From Tsukamurella ocularis (lineage in GTDB: Bacteria > Actinomycetota > Actinomycetes > Mycobacteriales > Mycobacteriaceae): a DNA stretch of 64,000 bases. The notes under the pieces are model-generated. The model was not told the origin of the DNA. It saw only the letters and a program-made list of their open reading frames with translations, and made no database searches. The DNA lies in the NCBI RefSeq assembly GCF_024807615.1, contig NZ_JANUCJ010000001.1, forward strand, positions 744,001 through 808,000. Reading direction: 5' to 3'. The position numbers and the translations under genes were made by a program. The first letter of the stretch is position 1, and each line of letters starts with the position of its first letter. Below are positions 43,385 through 51,410 of this stretch, piece by piece.

Positions 43385-44524
43385 ATGAACCGTGCTGGTG
43401 TGAACCAGGCTGTGCGGCGGGGCAACCTCGAGCGTCGGCGACGAGATCGCGGGATCCGGAAACAGCTGTGGAGGGCCGGAGCGTTCGGCTTCGTGGGGGC
43501 CACGGTGCTCGCCGGTGGAGTCGTCGCGGCCGCACCGCCGGCAGCGGACAAGGCGCCGCGCCCCGGAGCCATCCGGACGGGCTTGTTCGCCGACACCTCC
43601 CGGGCGCTGGAGACCCGCGAGGGCTACGTGATCCGGGCGTGGAAGTACGGCGAGGAGCTGCGGTCGATCATTCCGCTCGGCCGTGCCTTGAACACATATG
43701 AGGCGATCGTCTCGATCGCCGGTGAGGGGCTGATCGAGTACAGGGATCCGAAGAACAAGCCGAAGGTGCCGATCCGGAGCGCGTCGATCACGGTGGGTCT
43801 GACCTTGGCGTGCGCGGCGACGCCGCAGAGTCTGCAGATCGGCGGCACCTTGTCGAATGCGGTGAACGCTTCGGTGACGCCGTCGCTGTCCGGCACCGTC
43901 GGAGCCACCGCAGGCGGCCAGGGCGGTTCGAGCGGCGGGCAGGGCAGCGGCTCGGTCAACGGGTCCATCACACCCGGGATCTCGGGAACACTCGGCGACA
44001 CGGTCACCACGTCGGGAACCATGACCGGCACCATCGCACCGGGCACATCGAAGGACTTCCCGATCGCCAAGAAGAACCTCGCCGGGCAGTCCGGGTACGT
44101 GGTGACCAAGGAGACCCGGATCGCGATGGACTCGTGCCTCGGCGGCGCGCAGGTCCGCGCGTACGCCACCGCGACGCTGTCGACCGATCAGGGCGACTCC
44201 GCGATCACCACGTACGGCAAGCCGCTGTTCATCGAGCGCGACAACCCCGGTCCGGCGAAGAATCCGCCGAAGATCACCGAAGATCCCAAGCCGGCACCAG
44301 CGCCCGCCGTCGCGGGAACCACGATCGCCGCCGCCACAACGACCGCGCCGGTCAAGCCCGCCCCGAAGCCGGCGGCGCCAGCCGTGAAGCCCGCGGGTGT
44401 GGCGCCGAAGCCGGTCGCCGTGTCCCCGGCGAAGCCCGCACCGGCGCCGTCGTCCGCCGCCGCACCGCCGGCGAAGCCCGCACCGGTGAAGCCCTCCGCT
44501 GAGCAACTGGTGCAGGTCCGGTGA
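43385..44524 (+). CDS. MspA-family porin with long Pro/Ala tail
   Basis: A 379-residue exported protein. A signal peptide covers about residues 28-50. The MspA signatures are the early EGYVIRAWKYGEELRSIIPL strand pair, GTLGDTVTTSGTMTGTIAPG, and the end of the barrel, STDQGDSAITTYGKPLFIE, which parallels the TGDSVTTYGEPWNMN end of mycobacterial MspA. Unlike MspA a central Gly/Ser-rich loop (GGQGGSSGGQGSGSVNGS) and a C-terminal 85-residue Pro/Ala/Lys tail are added. It should form an outer (mycolic acid) membrane channel. A GGGGGG ribosome-binding site precedes the ATG. Confidence 0.75.
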   Translation: MNRAGVNQAVRRGNLERRRRDRGIRKQLWRAGAFGFVGATVLAGGVVAAAPPAADKAPRPGAIRTGLFADTSRALETREGYVIRAWKYGEELRSIIPLGRALNTYEAIVSIAGEGLIEYRDPKNKPKVPIRSASITVGLTLACAATPQSLQIGGTLSNAVNASVTPSLSGTVGATAGGQGGSSGGQGSGSVNGSITPGISGTLGDTVTTSGTMTGTIAPGTSKDFPIAKKNLAGQSGYVVTKETRIAMDSCLGGAQVRAYATATLSTDQGDSAITTYGKPLFIERDNPGPAKNPPKITEDPKPAPAPAVAGTTIAAATTTAPVKPAPKPAAPAVKPAGVAPKPVAVSPAKPAPAPSSAAAPPAKPAPVKPSAEQLVQVR

Positions 44525-44554
44525 CCGCGCGCCGACGAGCAGGAGAGCGGGCGC

Positions 44555-44776
44555 ATGGCTGAACAGGGACGCGGGAGCGTGCTCAAGGATGCGCTAGGTT
44601 TCGCCGCCGGCGCCGTGTTGATCGTGTGCTGCGCGGTGACACTGCCGCAGCTCCCGAAGGCCGTCGACGCGATCGGCCCCTGGCCGGTGTGGGGCGGGTT
44701 CTTCGTCCTCACGATGTTGGCGGGCTGGCTGTTCTGGTCGAACATTCAGAACCTCTACGACCACCTGAAACGATGA
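44555..44776 (+). CDS. small two-helix membrane protein
   Basis: A 73-residue protein with two predicted membrane helices (about residues 14-33 and 45-62). The second half, IGPWPVWGG...GWLFWSNIQNLYD, resembles the second and third helix region of the toxin-like protein at 45454 (FGPARYWTP...LVFWKGVRELWD): GP, a tryptophan-containing turn, a helix, then FW-x(2)-(I/V)-x(2)-L-(Y/W)-D. I do not recognise a family. The ATG is 30 bp after the porin gene and its stop overlaps the next start. Confidence 0.65.
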   Translation: MAEQGRGSVLKDALGFAAGAVLIVCCAVTLPQLPKAVDAIGPWPVWGGFFVLTMLAGWLFWSNIQNLYDHLKR

Positions 44777-45219
44777 CCGGCCCCAGCGAACTGAACCTCG
44801 CCCAGACGCTGCAGCGAGCGTTCATCGAGGCCGGCGAGCCGAGCATCAGCTCGGTGGCAGCGGGGTCGGGCGTCTCACGCCAGCGGCTCTCCGACTGGCG
44901 CTCCGGCAAGCACGTACCGAGCCGGTTCGATGACGTCGAACCCGTCATCGCCTACATCCGACTCGTCGCCGACGCGAGCGAACCCGTCGCAATGAACGGC
45001 GACCGAGTCACCGGATGGACCGACGAGAACTGGCGGCAGGCGTGGAAGCGCTCGACTACGGTTGCGTCTTCCACTGCGTCCCGCGCATTGCCGCAAGCGG
45101 TGGTGTCGACCGAGAAGGTGGATCGGCGGCCCGTCGCGATCGTCGTCGTCGGCCTGCTCGTTTTCCTCGTCGCGGCCCTCGCGGTAGCGGCCTTCCTCGC
45201 CAGCTGGGCGTATCGATAG
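44773..45219 (+). CDS. helix-turn-helix protein with C-terminal membrane anchor
   Basis: A 148-residue protein. Residues 20-50 are a helix-turn-helix (SISSVAAGSGVSRQRLSDWR then SGKHVPS), of the lambda-repressor-like type used by actinobacterial mobile or defence loci. The last 28 residues (AIVVVGLLVFLVAALAVAAF) form a membrane helix. The combination suggests a membrane-tethered regulator or adaptor. The ATG overlaps the stop of the previous gene (ATGA). Confidence 0.65.
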   Translation: MTGPSELNLAQTLQRAFIEAGEPSISSVAAGSGVSRQRLSDWRSGKHVPSRFDDVEPVIAYIRLVADASEPVAMNGDRVTGWTDENWRQAWKRSTTVASSTASRALPQAVVSTEKVDRRPVAIVVVGLLVFLVAALAVAAFLASWAYR

Positions 45220-45221
45220 GT

Positions 45222-45244
45222 GCGCCGGACCGCCGGTCCGGTGC
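45222..45244 (+). terminator. hairpin after the HTH membrane gene
   Basis: GCGCCGGACC and GGTCCGGTGC pair at 9 of 10 positions around a 3-base loop, 2 bp after the stop. The stretch from here to 45453 has no gene and should hold the promoter of the toxin-like gene. Confidence 0.5.
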
Positions 45245-45453
45245 GATCCGGCGACCTTCAGCAACAACCGGCAGAGATCACGGTTCAGTCACGGGCACTC
45301 CTCTGACCAGTTCCGATTCGCTGCGGGATCCCGCCGGACATGGCTGGATCGTTGAACCGGCAGACGAGGCCGTGCTCTGGTGAATCCGTCAACCGCCGAT
45401 CGTGAATACACCGGCCGAGCGGCACCCCCTTCTCCGCACGAATCGAGGCACAC

Positions 45454-47172
45454 GTGGCATCCCCCTCCGACCCACCCACCGACCGCGCTGGCGACACGGA
45501 GCAGTTCCCCGTCACGCGCGTCAGCACCGCCGCGGCGACCGATACCGACGACGTGCCGTCGACCGGTGGGCCCGCGCACGCTGTCAGCGCAAACGCTCCG
45601 GGGATCAGCCGTGCCGGGTGGTGGGCCATCACGATCGCGGCCGCGGTCGTGTTGGTTCTCGGGTTCTTGCTGACCTTCGGCCCGGCCCGCTACTGGACCC
45701 CGGTCCCGGCCGTCTTCCTCGGGTACTTCCTCATCTCCGGCGTCATCGGCCTGGTGTTCTGGAAGGGCGTCCGCGAACTCTGGGACTCGAACCCGACGCT
45801 GCACTCCGGCGACGGGCCCGCCACGCCCGGCGCCCGAGTCGCCGCCGCGATCGGTGCCGTCGGCATCGCGTCCGCGCTGATCATGCTCCCCGTCGGCCTC
45901 TCCGACGCGCCGGCCAGCGCAGCGCCGTGCCCAGACGGGACAAATACTTGTGGGCCGCAGCCGACCATGGGGCCGCAGCCCACCCAGGGCAACGGCGGCA
46001 ACACCACCGCCCCGCAAGCACCGAACACCACCGTGCCCGGCTACACCCCACCGGACACGCCGCCGCAGCAGGGCAGCGGCAGCACCCCGACCGTGCAGGG
46101 GCAGGTCCCGACGATGCCTACCGGCGACAGCCCGTCGAACGGCTGCATCTTCAACTGCGGCCCCACCCAAGCACCGCAGCAGGCCCCGCAGACCGGGCAG
46201 GCCACCCCGCCGCAGACCGCGCAGAACCCGGTCACAACCGCACCGAACACGCCCGCAACCACCCCGCAGGCGCCGACCACCACGGCGCGACTGCGCACCC
46301 CGACGCCCGAGACGACCACCTCCACGACCTCGAGCAAGGCGCGCGACCGCGACTACGACCAGCAGCGCAGCAGCGACGAGGACCGCGAGAAGAACTCGCC
46401 GTACCCGTACCAGGCCGCCCTTCTCTCGGCGGTCGGCGGAACGTACCGGCGGCGGCGCGATGGCAAAGTCGATCCCAGCCGGATTCTCGTGGACCCTACA
46501 ACTGCATGGGGCGAGGTGTACGACATCGTCCAGCAAGGCGGATGGACGCAGGGGCCAAATCTCCCAGACCACAGCGTTGACAACGCGACGTGGAACACAT
46601 GGGAGATTCGAGGTCGCGATCGGCTCGCGCGAACCAAGGTCGGTGTTGGCATGCAGGGCGCCGCGCTCGTCCTCCCTCAGGGTTCACGAGGTCTGCAACA
46701 ATACGTCGGAGGGACCGGGCGTCCGTTGTCAATCAGCCCAGAGGATCTGATGGCCGATTCCGCTCAATACAATAAGCATGTTTCCGATACCGTTCAACAC
46801 ATCATTTCCGACATGCTCGCGAGGGGCACAACTGGTACGCAGGCGTTTGTATCGAGTTGGGACGGAACGAGTACTGCGACAGATTCGACGGACTGGCACT
46901 TCCTCCTCGGAAAGTTCTCAACCAGCATTTCCGGATTGGTGAATCTCAAGCCGGACGGTAGTTACACGGTAAGCTACGTTGTACACGTGTACGACTACTA
47001 CGACTGGAAGCCGGGCGCCCCCATGCCTGAGATCGCGCAAGACGTAGGCTTGAGCGCTGAGGACATGTTCAGACTGCACATGGTGGGGCTGGCGAAGAAC
47101 TTTGAAACAGTAGGAACTAGTGCAGTTATCGAAACCATTGGAAAGGTGCAGCCCGCGCCAAGCACCCCGTAA
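45454..47172 (+). CDS. membrane-anchored polymorphic-toxin-like protein, colicin M-like C-terminus
   Basis: A 572-residue protein in three parts. Residues 1-150: a disordered lead and three membrane helices (about 54-74, 82-104, 128-148). Residues 150-310: a low-complexity Pro/Gln/Thr linker. Residues 320-572: a compact domain whose end resembles colicin M, which cleaves lipid II in the periplasm: GSYTVSYVVHVYDYYDW (compare colicin M's GSWTY...VVRSYDDKYDF) and FRLHMVGLAKNFE. The D-x-Y-D motif is D514-Y515-Y516-D517; the H-R pair expected five residues later is P-M here, while H542 is near. The GC content falls to about 47-57% from codon 330 on, a sign of recent acquisition of this domain. The following gene encodes a lipoprotein. 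Confidence 0.6.
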   Translation: MASPSDPPTDRAGDTEQFPVTRVSTAAATDTDDVPSTGGPAHAVSANAPGISRAGWWAITIAAAVVLVLGFLLTFGPARYWTPVPAVFLGYFLISGVIGLVFWKGVRELWDSNPTLHSGDGPATPGARVAAAIGAVGIASALIMLPVGLSDAPASAAPCPDGTNTCGPQPTMGPQPTQGNGGNTTAPQAPNTTVPGYTPPDTPPQQGSGSTPTVQGQVPTMPTGDSPSNGCIFNCGPTQAPQQAPQTGQATPPQTAQNPVTTAPNTPATTPQAPTTTARLRTPTPETTTSTTSSKARDRDYDQQRSSDEDREKNSPYPYQAALLSAVGGTYRRRRDGKVDPSRILVDPTTAWGEVYDIVQQGGWTQGPNLPDHSVDNATWNTWEIRGRDRLARTKVGVGMQGAALVLPQGSRGLQQYVGGTGRPLSISPEDLMADSAQYNKHVSDTVQHIISDMLARGTTGTQAFVSSWDGTSTATDSTDWHFLLGKFSTSISGLVNLKPDGSYTVSYVVHVYDYYDWKPGAPMPEIAQDVGLSAEDMFRLHMVGLAKNFETVGTSAVIETIGKVQPAPSTP

Positions 47173-47180
47173 GGATTTCC

Positions 47181-47693
47181 ATGCAGTTTACTCCCGTCCG
47201 TCCGTTCACATCCGCCCGCCGTGTCGTCCTGTGGTCGACGTTGATGTGTACTGTCGTATGCATCGCTGGATGCACTACAGACTTCTGGAAAGAGGTGCCA
47301 GCAAGCGCCTCCGAACGGCCTATATCGCAGATCGCGAATGAGGCGTTCGCTTGGGGGTACATTCGAGGCGTATCCGACAGTGGGGATGTCACGAGAGCCA
47401 AGAAGTCAATTTCCAGCCACGGGGAGATTTCGTATTCCGTCGGTCTTCATGCAAGCAGCTGCTATAGCGCGACGATTGCCTCTCTTTCCCTTCTTCCCGA
47501 AGGCATTCCTAGCAACGGGCGGATCGTCTACGGACCGCAGATGGACTTTTCCCCGCCAGGTTATGAATCCGCGCCGGCATCATTGAATCGCGACGTGGGA
47601 ATTCGAATCCGTAGGATCCTGACCGTCGATTTGGGTGAATCGGACAATTTGACCGGCCCTTGTTCAATGTCAATTGACCTGAACGAGTACTAG
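47181..47693 (+). CDS. lipoprotein, candidate immunity protein
   Basis: A 170-residue exported protein with a lipobox (TVVCIAGC, Cys near residue 30) and a mature domain of about 140 residues with two more Cys (ASSCYSAT and GPCSMS). It starts 8 bp after the toxin-like gene and shares its low GC content (about 57%), unlike the rest of the window. Immunity proteins against colicin M are anchored on the periplasmic side, so a lipoprotein in this position is a natural immunity candidate. No sequence similarity to known immunity proteins can be claimed. Confidence 0.55.
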   Translation: MQFTPVRPFTSARRVVLWSTLMCTVVCIAGCTTDFWKEVPASASERPISQIANEAFAWGYIRGVSDSGDVTRAKKSISSHGEISYSVGLHASSCYSATIASLSLLPEGIPSNGRIVYGPQMDFSPPGYESAPASLNRDVGIRIRRILTVDLGESDNLTGPCSMSIDLNEY

Positions 47694-47754
47694 TCAGTGC
47701 CGTCTGTGAAGGCAATCAGAGCTCTCCGAGGTTGAACAACGAACGAGCTGGGGC

Positions 47755-47780
47755 AGCGCCGCCGAACTATCGGCGGGGCT
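47755..47780 (+). terminator. hairpin after the lipoprotein gene
   Basis: AGCGCCGCCGA and TCGGCGGGGCT pair at 10 of 11 positions around the loop ACTA, 62 bp after the stop. It fits a terminator of the toxin-lipoprotein pair. Confidence 0.5.
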
Positions 47781-47805
47781 GTTCCTGGTTGGCCGGTCGC
47801 CACCG

Positions 47806-47925
47806 TCACGCGGATGCGACCTCCTTCGCCTCGCGGTAGTTGTACACGCTCTGTCTGCTGATGCCGAACTCCGTCGAGAGCCCCGTCGCGGACTCGCCGC
47901 TGGCCACGCCTTCGTCTCGTCGAGC
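47806..47925 (-). pseudogene. C-terminal fragment of a resolvase-like recombinase
   Basis: The minus strand ends with EGVASGESATGLSTEFGISR QSVYNYREAKEVASA, a helix-turn-helix like the C-terminal DNA-binding end of serine resolvases and Hin-type recombinases. The catalytic N-terminal domain is absent. The rest of 47694-48199 shows no gene on either strand, only further frames with weak codon bias. It is the remnant of a mobile element between the toxin pair and tRNA-Ser. Confidence 0.55.
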
Positions 47926-48199
47926 GACCGGAACCGCTTCCGGTGCTGGAGTCATTTCCCTCCGGGAAGCGTGGCGTTGACCCGCGCCTCGTATCGGGGT
48001 CCACGCGGACCTTCGAAGCACGTACTGTAGCTGGGTAGTCGAGCCATGTGTACATCCCATCGGTGATTTCTTTGATCACCCGCCAGCCGGGACGACACGC
48101 CGACACTAGCGCCGAGAATTCCACCGGCGATCGAGGCAAGGTGTGGCAAGTTTCGAAGGTCCCGATGCCGTATTCGGCACCGGGACCCTGCTTTACCTG

Positions 48200-48284
48200 C
48201 GGAAGCGGAGGGATTTGAACCCCCGGTGGTTTCACCCACGCTCGCTTTCAAGGCGAGTGCATTCGGCCGCTCTGCCACGCTTCC
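48200..48284 (-). tRNA. tRNA-Ser (anticodon UGA)
   Basis: An 85-base class II tRNA with acceptor arms GGAAGCG and CGCTTCC, anticodon arm CTCGC-CTTGAAA-GCGAG carrying TGA, a long variable arm and a T arm with GGTTCAAATCC. It decodes UCA and related codons. It borders the decayed mobile stretch and may have served as an integration site. Confidence 0.95.
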
Positions 48285-48324
48285 CTCGCGCCGTACGATA
48301 CCGGACCGCACGGCGCCGATCAGC

Positions 48325-49500
48325 TCAGAGGCGCTCGATGATGGTCCCGTTCGCCATGCCGTTGCCCTCGCACATCGTCTGCAGGCCGTAGCGGCCGCCG
48401 GTCTGCTCGAGGTGATTGACCAGCGTCGCCAGCAGGCGGGTGCCCGACGCGCCGAGCGGGTGCCCCAGGGCGATGGCGCCGCCGCGGGGGTTCAGCCGGG
48501 CGGGATCGACGTCGAACTCGGCGGCCCAGGCCATGGGCACCGACGCGAAGGCCTCGTTGACCTCGAAGGCATCGATGTCGTCGGCTCGCAGGCCGGCGCG
48601 AGCGAGCACCCTGTGTGTCGCGGGGATCGGGCCGCTGAGCATGACCTCGGGGTCGGAGCCGACCACGGAGAAGGCGTGGAACCGCGCCCGTGGGGTCAGG
48701 CCCAGGGCCTCGGCCTTCTCGGCGCTCATGATCAGCGCGGCGGAGGCGCCGTCGGTGAGCGGCGACGAGTTGCCCGGCGTGATCGACCAGTCGATCTCGG
48801 GGTACCGCTCCGCGAACCGGGGATCGGCGAAGGCGGGCTTGAGTTCGCCGAGGCCGTCAGCCGTGGTCGAGCCGCGGACGGTCTCGTCGACGGCGTGCGT
48901 GCCGCCGTCGGGCAGCGTAACGGGCACGATCTCGCGGTCGAAACCGCCGGCGGCGTGGGTCGCGGCGGCCCGACGATGCGATTCCGCGGCGAAGGCGTCC
49001 AGCGCCTCCCGGTCGAACTTGCCACGGGCGGCGAGCAACTCGGCGCCGATGCCCTGGTGCGGCAGGCTCGGGAAGCGGGCGGCGAGCGGCGCGAAGGGCG
49101 CACCACCGGTGGGGCTGGTCCCCATCGGTACGCGACTCATGGACTCGACGCCGCCGGCGATCACCACGTCGTACGCGCCGGCGATCACGCCCTGTGCCGC
49201 GAAATGCGCCGCCTGCTGCGAGGATCCGCACTGGCGGTCGATCGTGGTGCCGGGCACCTCGATCGGGAGCCCGGCGGTGAGCGCGGCGACTCGCGCGATG
49301 TTGAGCGCCTGATCCCCCACCTGCTGGACGCACCCGCCGATCACGTCCTCGACGAGGGCGGGGTCGAGGTCGTTGCGCTCGATGAGGGCGGAGATGACGC
49401 CCGCGAACAGGTCGACGGGGTGGACGGGGTGCAGGGCGCCACCGGGCTTGCCCTTGCCGGACGGGGTGCGAACGATGTCGACGATGACGGCGTCGGTCAT
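48325..49500 (-). CDS. acetyl-CoA C-acyltransferase (thiolase)
   Basis: A 391-residue enzyme of the beta-oxidation type. The nucleophile Cys is in TIDRQCGSSQQA near residue 91, the active-site His in NPRGGAIALGHPLGASG near residue 347, and the second Cys in MCEGNGMANG near residue 377. It cleaves 3-oxoacyl-CoA with CoA. It follows the SDR gene by 35 bp, so the two form a beta-oxidation operon, with a FadR-like operator upstream. Confidence 0.92.
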   Translation of the reverse strand: MTDAVIVDIVRTPSGKGKPGGALHPVHPVDLFAGVISALIERNDLDPALVEDVIGGCVQQVGDQALNIARVAALTAGLPIEVPGTTIDRQCGSSQQAAHFAAQGVIAGAYDVVIAGGVESMSRVPMGTSPTGGAPFAPLAARFPSLPHQGIGAELLAARGKFDREALDAFAAESHRRAAATHAAGGFDREIVPVTLPDGGTHAVDETVRGSTTADGLGELKPAFADPRFAERYPEIDWSITPGNSSPLTDGASAALIMSAEKAEALGLTPRARFHAFSVVGSDPEVMLSGPIPATHRVLARAGLRADDIDAFEVNEAFASVPMAWAAEFDVDPARLNPRGGAIALGHPLGASGTRLLATLVNHLEQTGGRYGLQTMCEGNGMANGTIIERL

Positions 49501-49535
49501 GGCTGTGCTTCCTTCGATCTCAGGTGACTAGGGGT

Positions 49536-50294
49536 TCAGCGCGGGGCCATGCGGATGGCGCCGTCGAGGCGGATGGTCTCGCCGTTGAGCATCGGGTTGC
49601 CCACGATGGCGGCGACGAGGTCGGCGTACTCCGACGGGTCACCGAGACGCGCGGGGTGCGGCACCTGCGCGCCCAGGGAGGCGCGCGCCTCGTCGGGCAG
49701 CGTGCCGAGCAACGGCGTGAGGAACAGGCCCGGCGCGATGGTGACGACGCGGATCGCCAGCGATGCCAGGTCGCGCGCGATGGGCAGGGTCATGCCCACG
49801 ACGCCGCCCTTCGACGCCGAGTACGCCGCCTGGCCGATCTGGCCGTCGAAGGCCGCGACGGAAGCGGTGTTGACGATGACGCCACGCTCCTCGCCGTCGA
49901 GTGCATTCTCGGCGATCACGGTGGCCGCCAGTCGGATCACGTTGAACGTGCCGATGAGGTTCACGGAGATCACCTTCGAGAAGGCATCGAGCGGGAACGC
50001 GCCCTTCTTGCCCGTGGTCTTGATCGCGTTGCCGATGCCCGCACAGTTCACGACGATCGCGAGGGTGCCCTCGTCGTTGGCGAGGTCGACGGCGGCCTGC
50101 ACCGCGGCCTCGTCGGTCACGTCGGCGGGGGCGAAGCGCACGGCGTCGCCGAGGGCGGCAAGAGCCGAGGTATCGGCACCCGGCAGGTCGATCGCGACGA
50201 CGCGGGCGCCGCCGGCGACGAGACGGGTCACCGTCGCCAGGCCCAGTCCGGAGGCGCCGCCCGTGACGAGTGCAGTCTTGTTCTTCAGGTCCAT
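49536..50294 (-). CDS. 3-hydroxyacyl-CoA dehydrogenase-like SDR
   Basis: A 252-residue short-chain dehydrogenase. NAD binding is by [12 protein letters not shown] near residue 12, then NCAGIGNA, and the catalytic Ser-Tyr-Lys is [20 protein letters not shown]. The sequence resembles type II 3-hydroxyacyl-CoA dehydrogenases (human HSD17B10 type). The start at 50294 has GAGGAG 8 nt upstream. It is the first gene of an operon with the thiolase. Confidence 0.9.
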   Translation of the reverse strand: MDLKNKTALVTGGASGLGLATVTRLVAGGARVVAIDLPGADTSALAALGDAVRFAPADVTDEAAVQAAVDLANDEGTLAIVVNCAGIGNAIKTTGKKGAFPLDAFSKVISVNLIGTFNVIRLAATVIAENALDGEERGVIVNTASVAAFDGQIGQAAYSASKGGVVGMTLPIARDLASLAIRVVTIAPGLFLTPLLGTLPDEARASLGAQVPHPARLGDPSEYADLVAAIVGNPMLNGETIRLDGAIRMAPR

Positions 50295-50326
50295 CGCGAT
50301 CTCCTCGCCCTCGCGCCACCGTTCAA

Positions 50327-50346
50327 GTGACTGAATGTTCATTCAC
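50327..50346. promoter_or_regulatory. FadR/TetR-type operator before the beta-oxidation operon
   Basis: GTGACTGAATGTTCATTCAC is an inverted repeat with 8 of 9 matching bases, 33 bp before the SDR start. TGAATG and CATTCA half-sites are typical of TetR-family fatty-acid regulators (FadR type in Bacillus). It suggests that the operon is repressed unless acyl-CoA is present. Confidence 0.5.
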
Positions 50347-50444
50347 TTCTAACACGTAGCGAGGTCCCCGACTGCATTCTCGCGAAGCCGAGGCGCGCAC
50401 CACAGCCCGCGCGACGGCCGCGCCCGGTGTGCTAACCATGAACC

Positions 50445-51410
50445 ATGAGGGCCATCGGCGTCGACGAAACCACACAGGACCTGCGCATCATCGACCTCCC
50501 GATCCCCGAACCCGGCCCCGGCGAGGTGCGGATCGCCGTCGCGGCGACGGCGGTCAACCGGGCCGACCTCATGCAGCGCCGCGGCCTCTACCCGCCCCCG
50601 CCCGGCGCGAGCCCGATCCTCGGCCTCGAGGTCTCGGGCACCGTCGACACCGTCGGCCCCGACGTCGCGGGCCTCGCCGTCGGCGACGAGGTCTGCGCGC
50701 TCCTCGCCGGCGGCGGCTATGCCGAGTACGCGCTCGCGCCGGCCGCGCAATGCCTGCCGGTCCCCATCGGCGTCTCCGTCGTCGACGCCGCGGCGCTCCC
50801 CGAGGTCTCCTGCACCGTTCACTCGAACATCGTCACCGAGGCCGGGCTCCGCGCCGGCGAGACGCTCCTGGTGCACGGCGGCGGCAGCGGCATCGGCACC
50901 CACGCGATCCAGCTCGGCAAGGCCCTCGGTGCGACGGTGGCCGTCACGGTCGGCTCGGAGTTCAAGGCGCAGCGCTGCCGCGAGCTGGGCGCCGACATCG
51001 TGATCGATTACCACGACGAGGATTTCGCGGAGATCCTGCGCGACCGCGCCGACGTGATCCTCGACATCATGGGCGCGAAGTACCTCTCCCGCAACGTCCA
51101 GACTCTCGCCCCGCAGGGCCGTCTGGTCATCATCGGCCTGCAGGGCGGCGTCACGGGCGAGCTGAACATCGGTGCGTTGCTGGGTAAGCGGGGCCGGGTC
51201 AGCGCCACGAACCTGCGGGGCCGCCCCGCGGTCGGACCGCACAGCAAGGCCGAGGTGGTGGCCGCGGTCCGGGAACAGGTCTGGCCCCTCGTCGCCGACG
51301 GTGCCGTGCGCGCCGTCGTCTCCGCGCGCCTCCCGCTCGCCGACGCGGCCACCGCCCACGACCTCCTGGACTCCCCCGAGTCCGTCGGAAAGGTGCTCCT
51401 GACCCCATGA
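50445..51410 (+). CDS. NADPH:quinone oxidoreductase family (PIG3-like)
   Basis: A 321-residue medium-chain dehydrogenase without the zinc ligands of alcohol dehydrogenases. The glycine-rich NADP loop is HGGGSGIGTHAIQLGKALGA near residue 144, preceded by the RRGLYPPPPGASPILGLEVSG entry. It reduces quinones or enones with NADPH. The order oxidoreductase, then a divergent desulfurase-like gene, recalls mycobacterial Rv3777-Rv3778c. Its stop overlaps the next start (ATGA). Confidence 0.88.
   Translation: MRAIGVDETTQDLRIIDLPIPEPGPGEVRIAVAATAVNRADLMQRRGLYPPPPGASPILGLEVSGTVDTVGPDVAGLAVGDEVCALLAGGGYAEYALAPAAQCLPVPIGVSVVDAAALPEVSCTVHSNIVTEAGLRAGETLLVHGGGSGIGTHAIQLGKALGATVAVTVGSEFKAQRCRELGADIVIDYHDEDFAEILRDRADVILDIMGAKYLSRNVQTLAPQGRLVIIGLQGGVTGELNIGALLGKRGRVSATNLRGRPAVGPHSKAEVVAAVREQVWPLVADGAVRAVVSARLPLADAATAHDLLDSPESVGKVLLTP

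Noticed and set aside
46987-47010. Complete colicin M active site in the toxin-like protein
   Set aside because: The D-x-Y-D part is present but the H-R pair expected five residues later is P-M, so I call the similarity partial.
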